Source: Candidatus Berkelbacteria bacterium RIFCSPLOWO2_01_FULL_50_28
GTDB lineage: Bacteria; Patescibacteriota; UBA1384; 2-12-FULL-50-11
Assembly: GCA_001774395.1 (NCBI GenBank)
Contig: MEZX01000002.1
Location: 29,628-61,845, forward strand
Reading direction: 5' to 3'
Length of the DNA stretch: 32,218 bases
A program made the position numbers and the translations under genes. Shown here piece after piece: positions 8,020-17,700 of the stretch. How positions within the stretch are numbered: position 1 is the stretch's first letter; every line of letters starts with the position of its first letter. The notes below the pieces were generated by a model. That model was not told the DNA's origin and did not search any database. It worked only from the letters and a program-made list of their open reading frames with translations.

Positions 8020-9786
8020 TCATCCTTGTTTCTCCTTTGCCAGTTTGCTTAGTTCGATCATCAACTTTTTTACCTGTTTGATATCGCCCGCCTCTTGCGA
8101 TGTTTTTATGCTACGAGCAAGAAGTTCTTTGCGATTTTCGTACTGCTTGGAAGAAAGACGGGCAATCTTTTCACCGATTAAATCCTCGGCGGTAACGTCA
8201 TCGAGCTCGCCCCATTGGGAGGTGAGCCACATCTGCCACGAGTCAATCTTCCCAGATATATCTGGGCCTGCATGATTTTTTACCTGGCTGGTGAGTTGGA
8301 CCGAGGAATTTTTCACCAAAGTTTTATCATTATACTCTCCTGTAATCGCTTCGGCAACCCTGTGGGCTGTCTCTGACTGCCAGACGATCTCGCGAAAGGC
8401 GGCAAAGTGCTTCAATAAGAGAGCTGGTTTGGCCATCAGGATGATCAGAAGCTGTTCCTCGCTCGTGAGCGGTTCCTCTTGATTAGCAGGATTGGGGACG
8501 GTGGTGGAGATCGGTTTAGCTTTGCCGATTGCAATTTGAATTGATTCCATCTTGAGGTCCAGTACGGTCGATAGCTTTTGGGTGTAGTGGTCGAGCCGAG
8601 TCGCCTCACTCACCAGAGCCAGAATTGGCAGGAGCGCTTTCAGCACTTTCTTCTTGTTTTCAATGAAACTAAGATTGCCCGATGCGGCAATCTCTTGGTC
8701 CAAGTGCCACTCGATGCTCTCCTTCGCACTCGTCGCCGCCTGACGCCAGGCGTCCGGGGTTTTCTCAAACATCTCGCCAGCGTCTTTGAACTCGCCAAAA
8801 TCAATAACTTTGCCGTTCAGGTCGCGGCGTAAGAGCATTTCAAGAACTTTTTTGGTGGTCGTGCGGCCGGCCTCGTCGTTATCAAAAGCCAGCAGGAAAT
8901 TGGGGGTGTATTTCGAAAGGATGTCGATCTGGGTGTCGGTAATCGCCGTGCCGGAGGAGGCGACTGCTTGGGTAATTCCGGCCTGGTGAAGCGCTAGAAC
9001 GTCCATCTGCCCTTCGACCAAAACGACGAAGTTGCGCTGTTTAATCGTGGCTTTGGCCGCGTGCAGGCCGTAAAGGACACGACTTTTGTTGAACAGCAAC
9101 GTTTCGGGAGAGTTTAGGTATTTTGGCTGAGATTCACCCACTTGTCCTGAGCGATTAGTCGAAGGGATCGCCCGGCCGGTAAAGCCGACGACATTGCCAA
9201 GCACATCGAAAATTGGAAACATTATCCGCTCAAAAAACTTCTCTGGGGAGCCGATCTTAGCCAAGTCAGCGATCGCTTGGCCGCGTTTTGCCACCAGATC
9301 TCTCAGCGGCAAGTTGCGCGGGGCAAAGCCAAGCCGCCAAGCTTTAATTGTTTCCGCGCTGACATTGCGTTTCGTCAGGTATGAGAGTGCCGATTTTCCC
9401 GCGGCGTTATCCACAAGTACTTTGTGAAACACCCGTGAGACAAAATCGTTCAGGCCGTAGAGCGTCTCTTTGTTGTCGCGAGTTTGGTATTCGGCGCGAG
9501 TACGGGGTTGCAAGGTCACGCCTGCTTTTTGGGCCAACAGCCGGAGCGCGTCGCCGAACTCCAAATGCTCGGTTTCCATAACGAACCGGTAGTGGTCGCC
9601 GCCTTTGCCGCACCCAAAACACTTCCAGATCTGTTTTTCCGGGCTGACCATCAACGAGGCCGTTTTCTCCTGGTGGAACGGGCAGGGAGCTTTGTAGTTA
9701 GCGCCGGCTTTTTTGAGCTGGACGTACGAGCCGATCAGTTCGACCAAGTCGAGACGTTGTTTAATGTCCTCAATTTCATTGGCCAT
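8020..9786 (-). CDS. dnaG: DNA primase DnaG
   Basis: Zinc finger CPFHQEKTASLMVSPEKQIWKCFGCGKGGD; TOPRIM VLVEGQMDVLALHQAG ... LLAFDNDEAG. Confidence 0.97.
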   Translation of the reverse strand: MANEIEDIKQRLDLVELIGSYVQLKKAGANYKAPCPFHQEKTASLMVSPEKQIWKCFGCGKGGDHYRFVMETEHLEFGDALRLLAQKAGVTLQPRTRAEYQTRDNKETLYGLNDFVSRVFHKVLVDNAAGKSALSYLTKRNVSAETIKAWRLGFAPRNLPLRDLVAKRGQAIADLAKIGSPEKFFERIMFPIFDVLGNVVGFTGRAIPSTNRSGQVGESQPKYLNSPETLLFNKSRVLYGLHAAKATIKQRNFVVLVEGQMDVLALHQAGITQAVASSGTAITDTQIDILSKYTPNFLLAFDNDEAGRTTTKKVLEMLLRRDLNGKVIDFGEFKDAGEMFEKTPDAWRQAATSAKESIEWHLDQEIAASGNLSFIENKKKVLKALLPILALVSEATRLDHYTQKLSTVLDLKMESIQIAIGKAKPISTTVPNPANQEEPLTSEEQLLIILMAKPALLLKHFAAFREIVWQSETAHRVAEAITGEYNDKTLVKNSSVQLTSQVKNHAGPDISGKIDSWQMWLTSQWGELDDVTAEDLIGEKIARLSSKQYENRKELLARSIKTSQEAGDIKQVKKLMIELSKLAKEKQG

Positions 9787-9829
9787 CTAGGCTGAATTTA
9801 ACCTTATTTTCAGGTAAAATGAAAGAACT

Positions 9830-9919
9830 GGAGAGGTCGCATAGTGGCCTAGTGCGCGGGCTTGGAAAGCTCGTGTCGCCGAAAGGTGACCGTGGGTTCG
9901 ACTCCCACCCTCTCCGCCA
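9830..9919 (+). tRNA. tRNA-Ser (anticodon GGA)
   Basis: Acceptor GGAGAGG/CCTCTCC-G-CCA; anticodon arm CGGGC-TTGGAAA-GCTCG; long variable arm GTCGCC-GAAA-GGTGAC; T-arm GTGGG-TTCGACT-CCCAC; encoded CCA. Confidence 0.96.
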
Positions 9920-10021
9920 GTTAGGAAATTGCAATTGCGAAAAAGTAACTATTGCCTATAAGGACAGCAATTTTCCGTAGTATTTTTTAATACTGAAGAG
10001 GGAAAATGTTGCCGTTCTTTG

Positions 10022-10051
10022 TTGACACTCAACCAAGAGTAATGCTAGAAT
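10022..10051 (+). promoter_or_regulatory. Promoter TTGACA-18-TGcTAGAAT (extended -10)
   Basis: TTGACA 10022-10027 and TAGAAT 10046-10051, preceded by TGC. Confidence 0.7.
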
Positions 10052-10091
10052 GCGAGCCAGCACATTCCCAAACCAAAAACAGGAGGCAGAG

Positions 10092-10781
10092 ATGCCAAGT
10101 AACACGACAGCTGTGGCGATAAGGTTCGTCGATCTCGCCCTACGGTACAAACAGTGGGATGAGATCCAGACGCTTTCAGAAGACGAGGTCCAAATCCTCT
10201 TCGACACCGTTTCCGCCGCCGGCTTCGATCCGGCAAGAGTCGTCCCGGGGAAACTTCGTGGCCATTATCGCGACCAAGACGGCAGCAGCACGGGAGAAAC
10301 GTACCCGATCAACGGCCTCTGTCCGTTCAAGGTGGTGAGCGGCGACGAGGATGGTGACCACTACTTCGCGACCGGCTGGCTCGACTGCGCGCTTCGGCGT
10401 GTGGTCAACGGCTCAACGCGGCAGAACGAAGGTCGCGAGAAGCTCACCGAAGTGATGGCCGAAGAGATCGAGCGGAGCGTTCCGCTCGAGCCGATCCCTC
10501 TCACACCCGAAGGCGACCTTCTAAGGGAGTACCCGCCGGGCACATGTGGTTACGGGCTCATATACTTCGTCAAGCACACTCGAGACGAGAGCAGCCTAGG
10601 TTCGTGCGTCGGAGTTCACGAGTACTGCGACAACTGGATGGACCGACGGCGAGCAACCAAGACGCATGACGCGCTCGTGTGCCGAGGATGCCACTTGCGG
10701 GTGCTTTTCCCGAAGGAGGTCAAGACCTACGGCGATCTGCGGCAAGTACTCGCGTCTCAGCAAGTTCAATCTCCGGCATAG
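10092..10781 (+). CDS. Hypothetical protein, ~229 aa, no family recognised
   Basis: Start at 10092 with SD AGGAGG at 10081-10086; the ORF-track start at 10050 overlaps the -10. GC-rich codons; contains CRGC and other scattered Cys. Confidence 0.8.
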   Translation: MPSNTTAVAIRFVDLALRYKQWDEIQTLSEDEVQILFDTVSAAGFDPARVVPGKLRGHYRDQDGSSTGETYPINGLCPFKVVSGDEDGDHYFATGWLDCALRRVVNGSTRQNEGREKLTEVMAEEIERSVPLEPIPLTPEGDLLREYPPGTCGYGLIYFVKHTRDESSLGSCVGVHEYCDNWMDRRRATKTHDALVCRGCHLRVLFPKEVKTYGDLRQVLASQQVQSPA

Positions 10782-10807
10782 CCAACGCTCATGTTGGGCA
10801 ACATCGG

Positions 10808-10842
10808 GGCGGGTAAGAGCAGTCTTCCCGCCTCCTTTTTTT
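10808..10842 (+). terminator. Intrinsic terminator
   Basis: GGCGGG ... CCCGCC stem followed by TCCTTTTTTT. Confidence 0.85.
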
Positions 10843-10966
10843 AGCTCGATACCACGGAGTGGGTCGTCTGGCATTATCGGCATTGTATTAATGCATATGG
10901 AATCAGTAAGCTGACTGTGATATTTTGGCAGTCAGTTATAGTTAATTAGTAGAAGGGGGCGATAAA

Positions 10967-11128
10967 ATGGAAAAATGCGTAAAGTGCGACAAGGATACGA
11001 TGGGCTATAAGTGCGCGATGTGCGGAGCGGAAGCGGACGAGCATGACGCCAACCACGAGTGCGGCGGCGAACACTGTATGCCAAAGTGCGTTGGTTGCAA
11101 CGAAGCTCAAGCCAAGTGCTCTTGTTAG
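10967..11128 (+). CDS. 53-aa Cys-rich, probably metal-binding protein (absent from ORF track)
   Basis: MEKCVKCDKDTMGYKCAMCGAEADEHDANHECGGEHCMPKCVGCNEAQAKCSC*; four CxxC plus a terminal CxC; SD-like AGAAGGGGG at 10951-10959. Confidence 0.75.
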   Translation: MEKCVKCDKDTMGYKCAMCGAEADEHDANHECGGEHCMPKCVGCNEAQAKCSC

Positions 11129-11215
11129 TCACAAGCTTCAGACGATATAAAAGCAGATAGCTCCTTTTGAAGTCTCGCTCTGGCGAGTATTCAATTGGAC
11201 GATAGGATGGAGATT

Positions 11216-11599
11216 ATGAGCAAAAACCGAGTAGTCCATTTTGAAATTGGGGCGGAAGATCCGGAAAAGTTAGCGGAATATTATAAGAAGGCGTTCGGCT
11301 GGGAGATAAATCAGTGGGCCGATAGCGGTTACTTTATGGTTGGTAAAGAAGAAGATCGAGCCGAGGGAGCGATATTCGGTGGCATTATGAAGCGCTATGA
11401 GAAAGAGAAGACCATCAATACGATTGAGGTCGAAGATCTAGACAAAGCGATCGCTGATGTTGAGTCTAACGGCGGTACAATCGTTAAGCCGAAAGCTTCG
11501 ATGCCGCTCGGCGAAGACGAGGTTATGTGGTGGTGCTACGCCGAGGATCCGCAGGGCAACATCTTTGGCCTGATGCAGATGGTCAAACACAGCAAGTAA
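11216..11599 (+). CDS. VOC-family (glyoxalase/bleomycin-resistance-like) protein
   Basis: HFEIGAEDPEKLAEYYKKAFGWEI ... YAEDPQGNIFGLMQ. Start could also be 11195 or 11207. Confidence 0.88.
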   Translation: MSKNRVVHFEIGAEDPEKLAEYYKKAFGWEINQWADSGYFMVGKEEDRAEGAIFGGIMKRYEKEKTINTIEVEDLDKAIADVESNGGTIVKPKASMPLGEDEVMWWCYAEDPQGNIFGLMQMVKHSK

Positions 11600-11602
11600 C
11601 TC

Positions 11603-12181
11603 ATGGCAACTGGTCGCTGCTCTTGGCCGGGTACAAACCCGCTAATGGTCAAGTACCACGACGAGGAGTGGGGCGTGCCGTGCCACGACGACCGGAAATT
11701 GTTTGAATATATTGTGCTCGATACCTTCCAGGCCGGTTTGTCCTGGGCGATTGTTCTGAATAAACGCGAAAACTTCCGTAAGGCCTTCGATAATTTCGAC
11801 CCAAATAAAATTGCCAATTATGGGTTTAAACCCGTACAGGAATTAGAGAGCGATGCGGGAATAATTCGTAATAAACTGAAAATTCGGGCGACAGTGACGA
11901 ACGCCCAGGCGTTTTTGGCCGTTCAGAAAGAGTTCGGTAGTTTTGATAAGTACATTTGGGGCTTCGTTAATGGTAAACCAATTGTTAATCACCATCAAAA
12001 AGACTCCGACATCGGCGCTACTTCCCCCCAATCCGACGAGATGAGCATCGACCTAAAAAGACGCGGCTTCAAGTTCGTCGGCTCAACAATTTGCTACGCT
12101 TTTATGCAGGGTGCTGGGCTGGTCAACGACCATATCATCAACTGCTTCAGGCATGAAGCCGTAATACAGGGCAAAAAATGA
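11603..12181 (+). CDS. tag: DNA-3-methyladenine glycosylase I
   Basis: RCSWPG...YHDEEWGVPCHDDRKLFEYIVLDTFQAGLSW and RRGFKFVGSTICYAFMQGAGLVNDH. Confidence 0.95.
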   Translation: MATGRCSWPGTNPLMVKYHDEEWGVPCHDDRKLFEYIVLDTFQAGLSWAIVLNKRENFRKAFDNFDPNKIANYGFKPVQELESDAGIIRNKLKIRATVTNAQAFLAVQKEFGSFDKYIWGFVNGKPIVNHHQKDSDIGATSPQSDEMSIDLKRRGFKFVGSTICYAFMQGAGLVNDHIINCFRHEAVIQGKK

Positions 12182-12248
12182 AAAAGAGTATAATAGGGGC
12201 ACTAATAGGTAGGCGTTCTTAAAGTTATAATGTAAAAAAGGAGGGTGG

Positions 12249-14561
12249 ATGGACTTTGGGCTCAAAAAAAAGTCTGTGGGCTGGTTGTTTCCAGGCGGTG
12301 TCTTAATTGTAACCATATTGCTTGTGATGAGTTCAAGCGGGGTTTCTTTTGCAGGCAGTCCGAAGCCAACACGCCCGTCTCTAGATACTCCGAACCTGCC
12401 GTCTAGTATCCAAGAGGCAATCAAGTTACGCCAGTCCAAGGACGCTCCAAAAAAGGGTTACGTCGACGGCGAAATCATCGTCAAATGGGAAGATAAGGAG
12501 ATCGACGTCAGCTCGCCAATAGGGCGAGTTAAGTCGAACTTTGTCGCGATTTCCGAACACACGTCCGAGCTCAGGGTTATAAAGGGGGCAAACTCAACGT
12601 TAGTAAAAATCGAGGATGGCCGATCGATTAAAGACAAAATCACCGCTCTGGAGGCCAACCCGAACGTCTCATACGCGCAACCGAACTACCGTTATTGGCC
12701 GATGGCGGCCGTTAATGACACTTACTTTGCCCGTCAATGGGGTCTGAACAATACAGGACAGACGGTCAATGGCTTCGTTGGCACCTCAGACGCCGATATT
12801 GATATGCCCGAGGCCTGGGCCCTGGAAACCTCTGCCTGGACAAACACCGATGTAGCCGTTATCGACACCGGAATTCTCTACAACCACCCTGACTTAATAA
12901 ACAATATCGACCAGATCAAAAGCTACGATTTTGAAGACGAAGACAACACCCCCGACGATCCGCTGGATATCAACGGCGGCGGCCATGGGACGCACGTTGC
13001 GGGGATAGTCGCCGCTCAGTCTAACAACACAACCGGGGTAAGCGGCATGAGTAAGTACAATAATCTTAAGCTGATGGTCTTAAAGACCGACTACACAACC
13101 GCCCAATTGGTGATGGCAATAAATTACGCTGGCAATAACGGGGTAAAAGTAATTAACGCCAGTTGGGGCTGTGTTGACCCAGATCTGGGCGGCAGCCAAA
13201 TGCCCTGCGGTGCGATTCCGGGCTACGACTACAACGACGGGGCCTTGAGTGCTTCCATCACCGCCTTCCCAGGAATCTTTGTTGCGGCAGCCGGCAACGG
13301 CAACGGTGATGGTGACGCAGAAGGTGATGATCACGACGATCCAGCAGAGTACAACGCTTATCCATGTGACTTGGCGGCGACCAACATCATCTGCGTCGCG
13401 GCGACAGACGAGGATGACGCCAAATCCAGCTACTCAGACTTCAGCGTCACAACGGTTGACGTCGGAGCTCCCGGGGGAAATGCCAACAGCAATCTTTACA
13501 GCACTTATCCCAGAGCTGGCACCGCATTCATCGAACCTTTCGAGCTAGAGGGTGGCAACCCCTTGGTGCCGCCTTCAGTGGGAGATCAGCTGACAGAAGA
13601 AGGAGCTGACAACTGGTGGGGAACTCTATTTGATGGGGACGTAAACTGGCTATGGAGTGATTACTTTCACGCAAACTATCTACCGAACATGAACAACTCG
13701 GTGGTCTCCGATGCGATCAACACGTCAAGCAGTTATATCTACGCCGTTCGCTTAATGGCGTATATCACCTGTGACACAGAGAATACCGACCCTTACGGTG
13801 CCACCAGCGACTACGTCGCGTTGGAAGCATACGACGGGGCGAACTGGACGGATGTGAATCGCTATAACTCGAACTCTCTGGTTGGCGCCTTCCCGTCAGT
13901 TAATTTGATATCGGAAGATCTGACGCCGTTTAGAAACGCCAACCTTAAGTTTCGCTTGCGATGGGTGAGCGATGCCGACGCCGACGACGGGTTTGGTTGC
14001 GCGTTGTGGCCACTTGCAGTTTACTCTCACAGCATGAGCAGCGCTTATAACTACCTAGCAGGCACTTCGATGGCGGCGCCGCATGTGGCTGGTCTGGCCG
14101 GAATGCTTTGGAGCTTCAAGCCAAGCCTAACGATCGCCCAGGTTAAAAGCGCCATCCTTACCAAGGGCGATAGCAAGGCTGGCCTCGCTGGCAAAACCAC
14201 AACCGGAAGGAGAATCAACGCCTACAAATCTTTGGCATCGTTGGATACCACCGCACCTGGCGGCACTTCAATAAAAATAAACAACGGCGCCTCTACTACC
14301 CGCTCCAGGCTGACTAAGCTGTACCTAGGGGCAACCGACACTGGGGGGTTTGGACTGTACCGGATGAGGTTCTCCAATAACGGGACGACCAAATGGAGCA
14401 GCTGGGTGACTTACGCCACTACCTATTCGAACTGGAATATCACCAGCTCCACCTACGGCGGCACTGCAAGCAGGGGAACAAAGAAAGTGTACGTCCAGTT
14501 CAAAGATAAAATTGGCAATACATCAACTAAAAAATACGACACTATCTACTACAACCCTTAA
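12249..14561 (+). CDS. Secreted S8 (subtilisin-like) serine peptidase with inserted domain and C-terminal beta-rich domain
   Basis: Catalytic Asp AVIDTGILYNHPDL, His GHGTHVAGIVA, Ser AGTSMAAPHVAG; signal peptide and propeptide; SD AAGGAGG. Confidence 0.95.
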   Translation: MDFGLKKKSVGWLFPGGVLIVTILLVMSSSGVSFAGSPKPTRPSLDTPNLPSSIQEAIKLRQSKDAPKKGYVDGEIIVKWEDKEIDVSSPIGRVKSNFVAISEHTSELRVIKGANSTLVKIEDGRSIKDKITALEANPNVSYAQPNYRYWPMAAVNDTYFARQWGLNNTGQTVNGFVGTSDADIDMPEAWALETSAWTNTDVAVIDTGILYNHPDLINNIDQIKSYDFEDEDNTPDDPLDINGGGHGTHVAGIVAAQSNNTTGVSGMSKYNNLKLMVLKTDYTTAQLVMAINYAGNNGVKVINASWGCVDPDLGGSQMPCGAIPGYDYNDGALSASITAFPGIFVAAAGNGNGDGDAEGDDHDDPAEYNAYPCDLAATNIICVAATDEDDAKSSYSDFSVTTVDVGAPGGNANSNLYSTYPRAGTAFIEPFELEGGNPLVPPSVGDQLTEEGADNWWGTLFDGDVNWLWSDYFHANYLPNMNNSVVSDAINTSSSYIYAVRLMAYITCDTENTDPYGATSDYVALEAYDGANWTDVNRYNSNSLVGAFPSVNLISEDLTPFRNANLKFRLRWVSDADADDGFGCALWPLAVYSHSMSSAYNYLAGTSMAAPHVAGLAGMLWSFKPSLTIAQVKSAILTKGDSKAGLAGKTTTGRRINAYKSLASLDTTAPGGTSIKINNGASTTRSRLTKLYLGATDTGGFGLYRMRFSNNGTTKWSSWVTYATTYSNWNITSSTYGGTASRGTKKVYVQFKDKIGNTSTKKYDTIYYNP

Positions 14562-14706
14562 GCCAGTCCGCTAGAATAAAAAAGGCCCCAACGACGGCAA
14601 CTGGGCAGCTTATCAAAAGCTACGGGGCGAAAAAGGATGGCCCAAAAGATTCTGACGGCAAAAGATACTGTGTTAACTCGGCCTCGCTTGACTTCAAGCC
14701 CAGACG

Positions 14707-17700
14707 CTAGGTTTTTTCTGGTGTAGCTGTCTCTCGGTTGTTTTTCCAGATGAGATTAATGCTATCTAAATTGTACGTCGGGCTACAAGAAAACTGACGG
14801 GGGTTGGCAAAGTCGTACTGCTCTCGTCCCTGTTCATCAATCTGTTCGTCCATTGCCCTTTCAAATAAACCACCAGTTCGGTTAGTTCGAATAGTTCCAT
14901 TTGTCGAGACACCGACCATATCAAAATTATTAGTGGCGGCAAATTCTGTTACTACTTGACTTAAACCTCGGTAGATTGAAGCTTCATCGGTCGTTTGTAA
15001 ATAGCCTTGAGCGGGATTAAATGAGGCCGTGAGTATCTTTTTACCATCTGGTTCCGTAAAGTGATGGAGCAATACTAAACCTTGGCAACGCATCGTCTCC
15101 GGATCATGCAAAACCAACTGAATGTAATTTGGCATCTCCCAAATGTTGACGCGCTCAAGTTCAGGTTTTGGGTTGTCTTGGGCAACACAAACTCCTCCAA
15201 CCATTCGTGCGAGGGCACTTTCCTTTGTTTTCGAAAAACTTCCGATGAGTTTTTTGGCTTGCGCTCCAGAGCTTGATTCAAATTGGTCTAAAGACGCTTC
15301 CGTTCGACTCAATCGGGCGTTACCGATTCTGACGCTTTGTTGGGAAAGATAGCTATAATAGCTTTCGGGGCTAAAGTCACCCAAATCTTGCGCCTCTTCA
15401 TAAGCCAGTGAGAGCAGTAACTCATTATCAACCCGAGTCAGAGGGATTGCTTCAGCAGACTCGGTGTCGATAAACTCGCCGAGAACACGATCCGTTGCCT
15501 GGCGACGAGACCTCAGCATACCGTAAACTTGTTTAGTCCGAGATTTGGCTGAAATGCTTTTCTCGGCTCCGAAACGACCAGTCGCCCTCTCATACCGTTC
15601 AATTAGTTTAGCGATACGGGCATTAACTGCTTCTTCACCAAGCTCAGTTCGATAGCTGCCCAATTGCTCCTTGCCGTAAAGACGTTCACCAATCTGTTGA
15701 ACGAAGGCAGGGCTAATCCCAAATTTACCCTGCATTCGATTAATAACGTCTGCCCGATTCGTTTGTTGCGCCTTTTCTTGTCGAGAAACAAAACGTTGTT
15801 GGAAGTAGCTTTCAAGGTCTGGATTACTGGCGACGGCCTGAAAAACGTTACGCAGAGCCTCTTTGCGATGATCAAAGGCTAAAGCGTGGTATTCGGTCAG
15901 TAACGAATAAGTCGGATTAGGAGATTGAGCGCATCGGCTTTCGATCCCAGTAATCGCATTCTGGTGATCACCAAAGGTCAGCAGTGAGTATCGCCAAATT
16001 ATCTCTTCCAAAGCCGTTGCCCCAAGCTCTGCTTCGCCACCGGCCTGAAGCGCAATTAGCACTGCCAGTTTGTTCTCGTTGGTTTCTAGCTGGTTTGCTG
16101 GAAGCAACTCACTCGGAAGAGAAGCTAGCAACTGATCAATTTGAGCATTAAGGCCTTCCGCTAACTGATCCGGACTCTCGGCAGCCAGGGTCTTTAATTC
16201 TTCCGAGAATACGTCAGCTTCAGCTTCGATCGAGGCTCTATCTGCCCCTTCCTTATATTTCACCGAGCCCGCCTCTAAAGTATTGATCACATAAACCTCA
16301 TCTTTTTTAAAAGGTTCTAAGTCTTCCAGACGATCCGGACAATGTGTAACGGTTGTTTCAAAGTCGCCATAGTTTCTGGCGTTATTTTGAAAAACATGGT
16401 GCAGTAATTCACGATAATACGGCTTATCTCTTTGGGTTTGACTCATCGGCTTGTCCCCAAGAGCCCCTTCAAGAAAACTCTGTAACTGGGCAAAATAGAC
16501 CTTTTCAGTATGGTCTTTGCGAGCGAGGAGGTAACCAGCCATTAATTCAGGACCAATTATGCGAAAATGCTTTAAGAATTCTAGAACACTGCCACGGTCA
16601 TCGCGACTGATGATCTCTTTTTTAAGACACTCCCCGTAACCGGAAATTATTTCTTGGGCTGCGTTACCGTACTGGCCCAAGATATTGGCAATAAAATCAA
16701 CATCCTTTTCATTATTGATAAATACCGGAAAATCTTCCTTAATTGCTCGTAGAACTTGACCATTTTTCTTATCAAATAAGAGCGGGCAACGATCGGGCAA
16801 CTTGAGTAACAATTGGGTCTCAGGCTCAAGGTGTCTCGCTAAATAATACTGACGGAGAGTTTCATCCTTAAGAGCATTTTCATCACGAAGAAGAAACCCA
16901 ACTAACCCTTCTTTTTCTAGCTCATCGCAACGTTCTTGAAATTTAGGATCAGAATAGCGAGCTTTAAGGCCGTTGAATTCATCGAAATTATCAAATAACT
17001 GACGACTACCGTTAGAAAGCTCGGTAATAATCACCTCCTTTTCAAGAGAAGTGCATTGAGCCTGGAATTCTTCGTCAGGGAACCGGGCTTTAAGTGTATC
17101 CAGTGCCGAAGGGACAGTTAATAGTAGCCCACCACCAGTTTTCAAATGCTCGATTACCGCGCGGCGTTCTAACTCTACGCAACGCGACTGAAATTCTGGA
17201 TCAGGGAAGTTAGCCTTAAGATTGTCAATTTTTTCCGAGCTTGTAACGAATTCATTGAAGCTATTTTCCAGATAGCTTAAGACCCCCCTCTTGACAATTC
17301 GCTCCAAATGACCTTGAAACTCTTGATCCGGATAACGGGCTTTGAGGCTATCAAATGCTGTTGGATCCCCTAGAAGCTTGAGAAAATCTTTCTGAATGTA
17401 ACTTATGGCGGCGTTCCTCTCTTCTTTAGCTAGTTGAGCCTGAAATTCGGGGTCTGGAAAGCGAGCTTTAACGGCATCGAAGTCTGCCTGAGTAGCTAAG
17501 ATTGTGAAGAAATGGGTATCGATATAGCTAAGGAGAGCTTGTTTTTCGATTTGGGTACATCGCTCTTGAAACTCTGTGTCCTCTGGATAGCGAGCTTTAA
17601 GCGCGTCGATCGTCTCCGCATTGGTGTAAATGCTTGATGAATTCTCGAAAGTTTCAGCTACCTTCTCCTGCTCTAAACGAATACATTGAGCTTGGAATTC

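Noticed and set aside
10932-11132. 66-aa minus-strand ORF
   Set aside because: Antisense to the Cys-rich 53-aa gene, which has an SD-like sequence and a coherent CxxC pattern; the minus ORF has no recognisable features.
14590-14660. Possible riboswitch-like fold after the S8 gene
   Set aside because: No match by eye to known aptamer signatures and no downstream + gene; an open reading-frame relic explains it at least as well.
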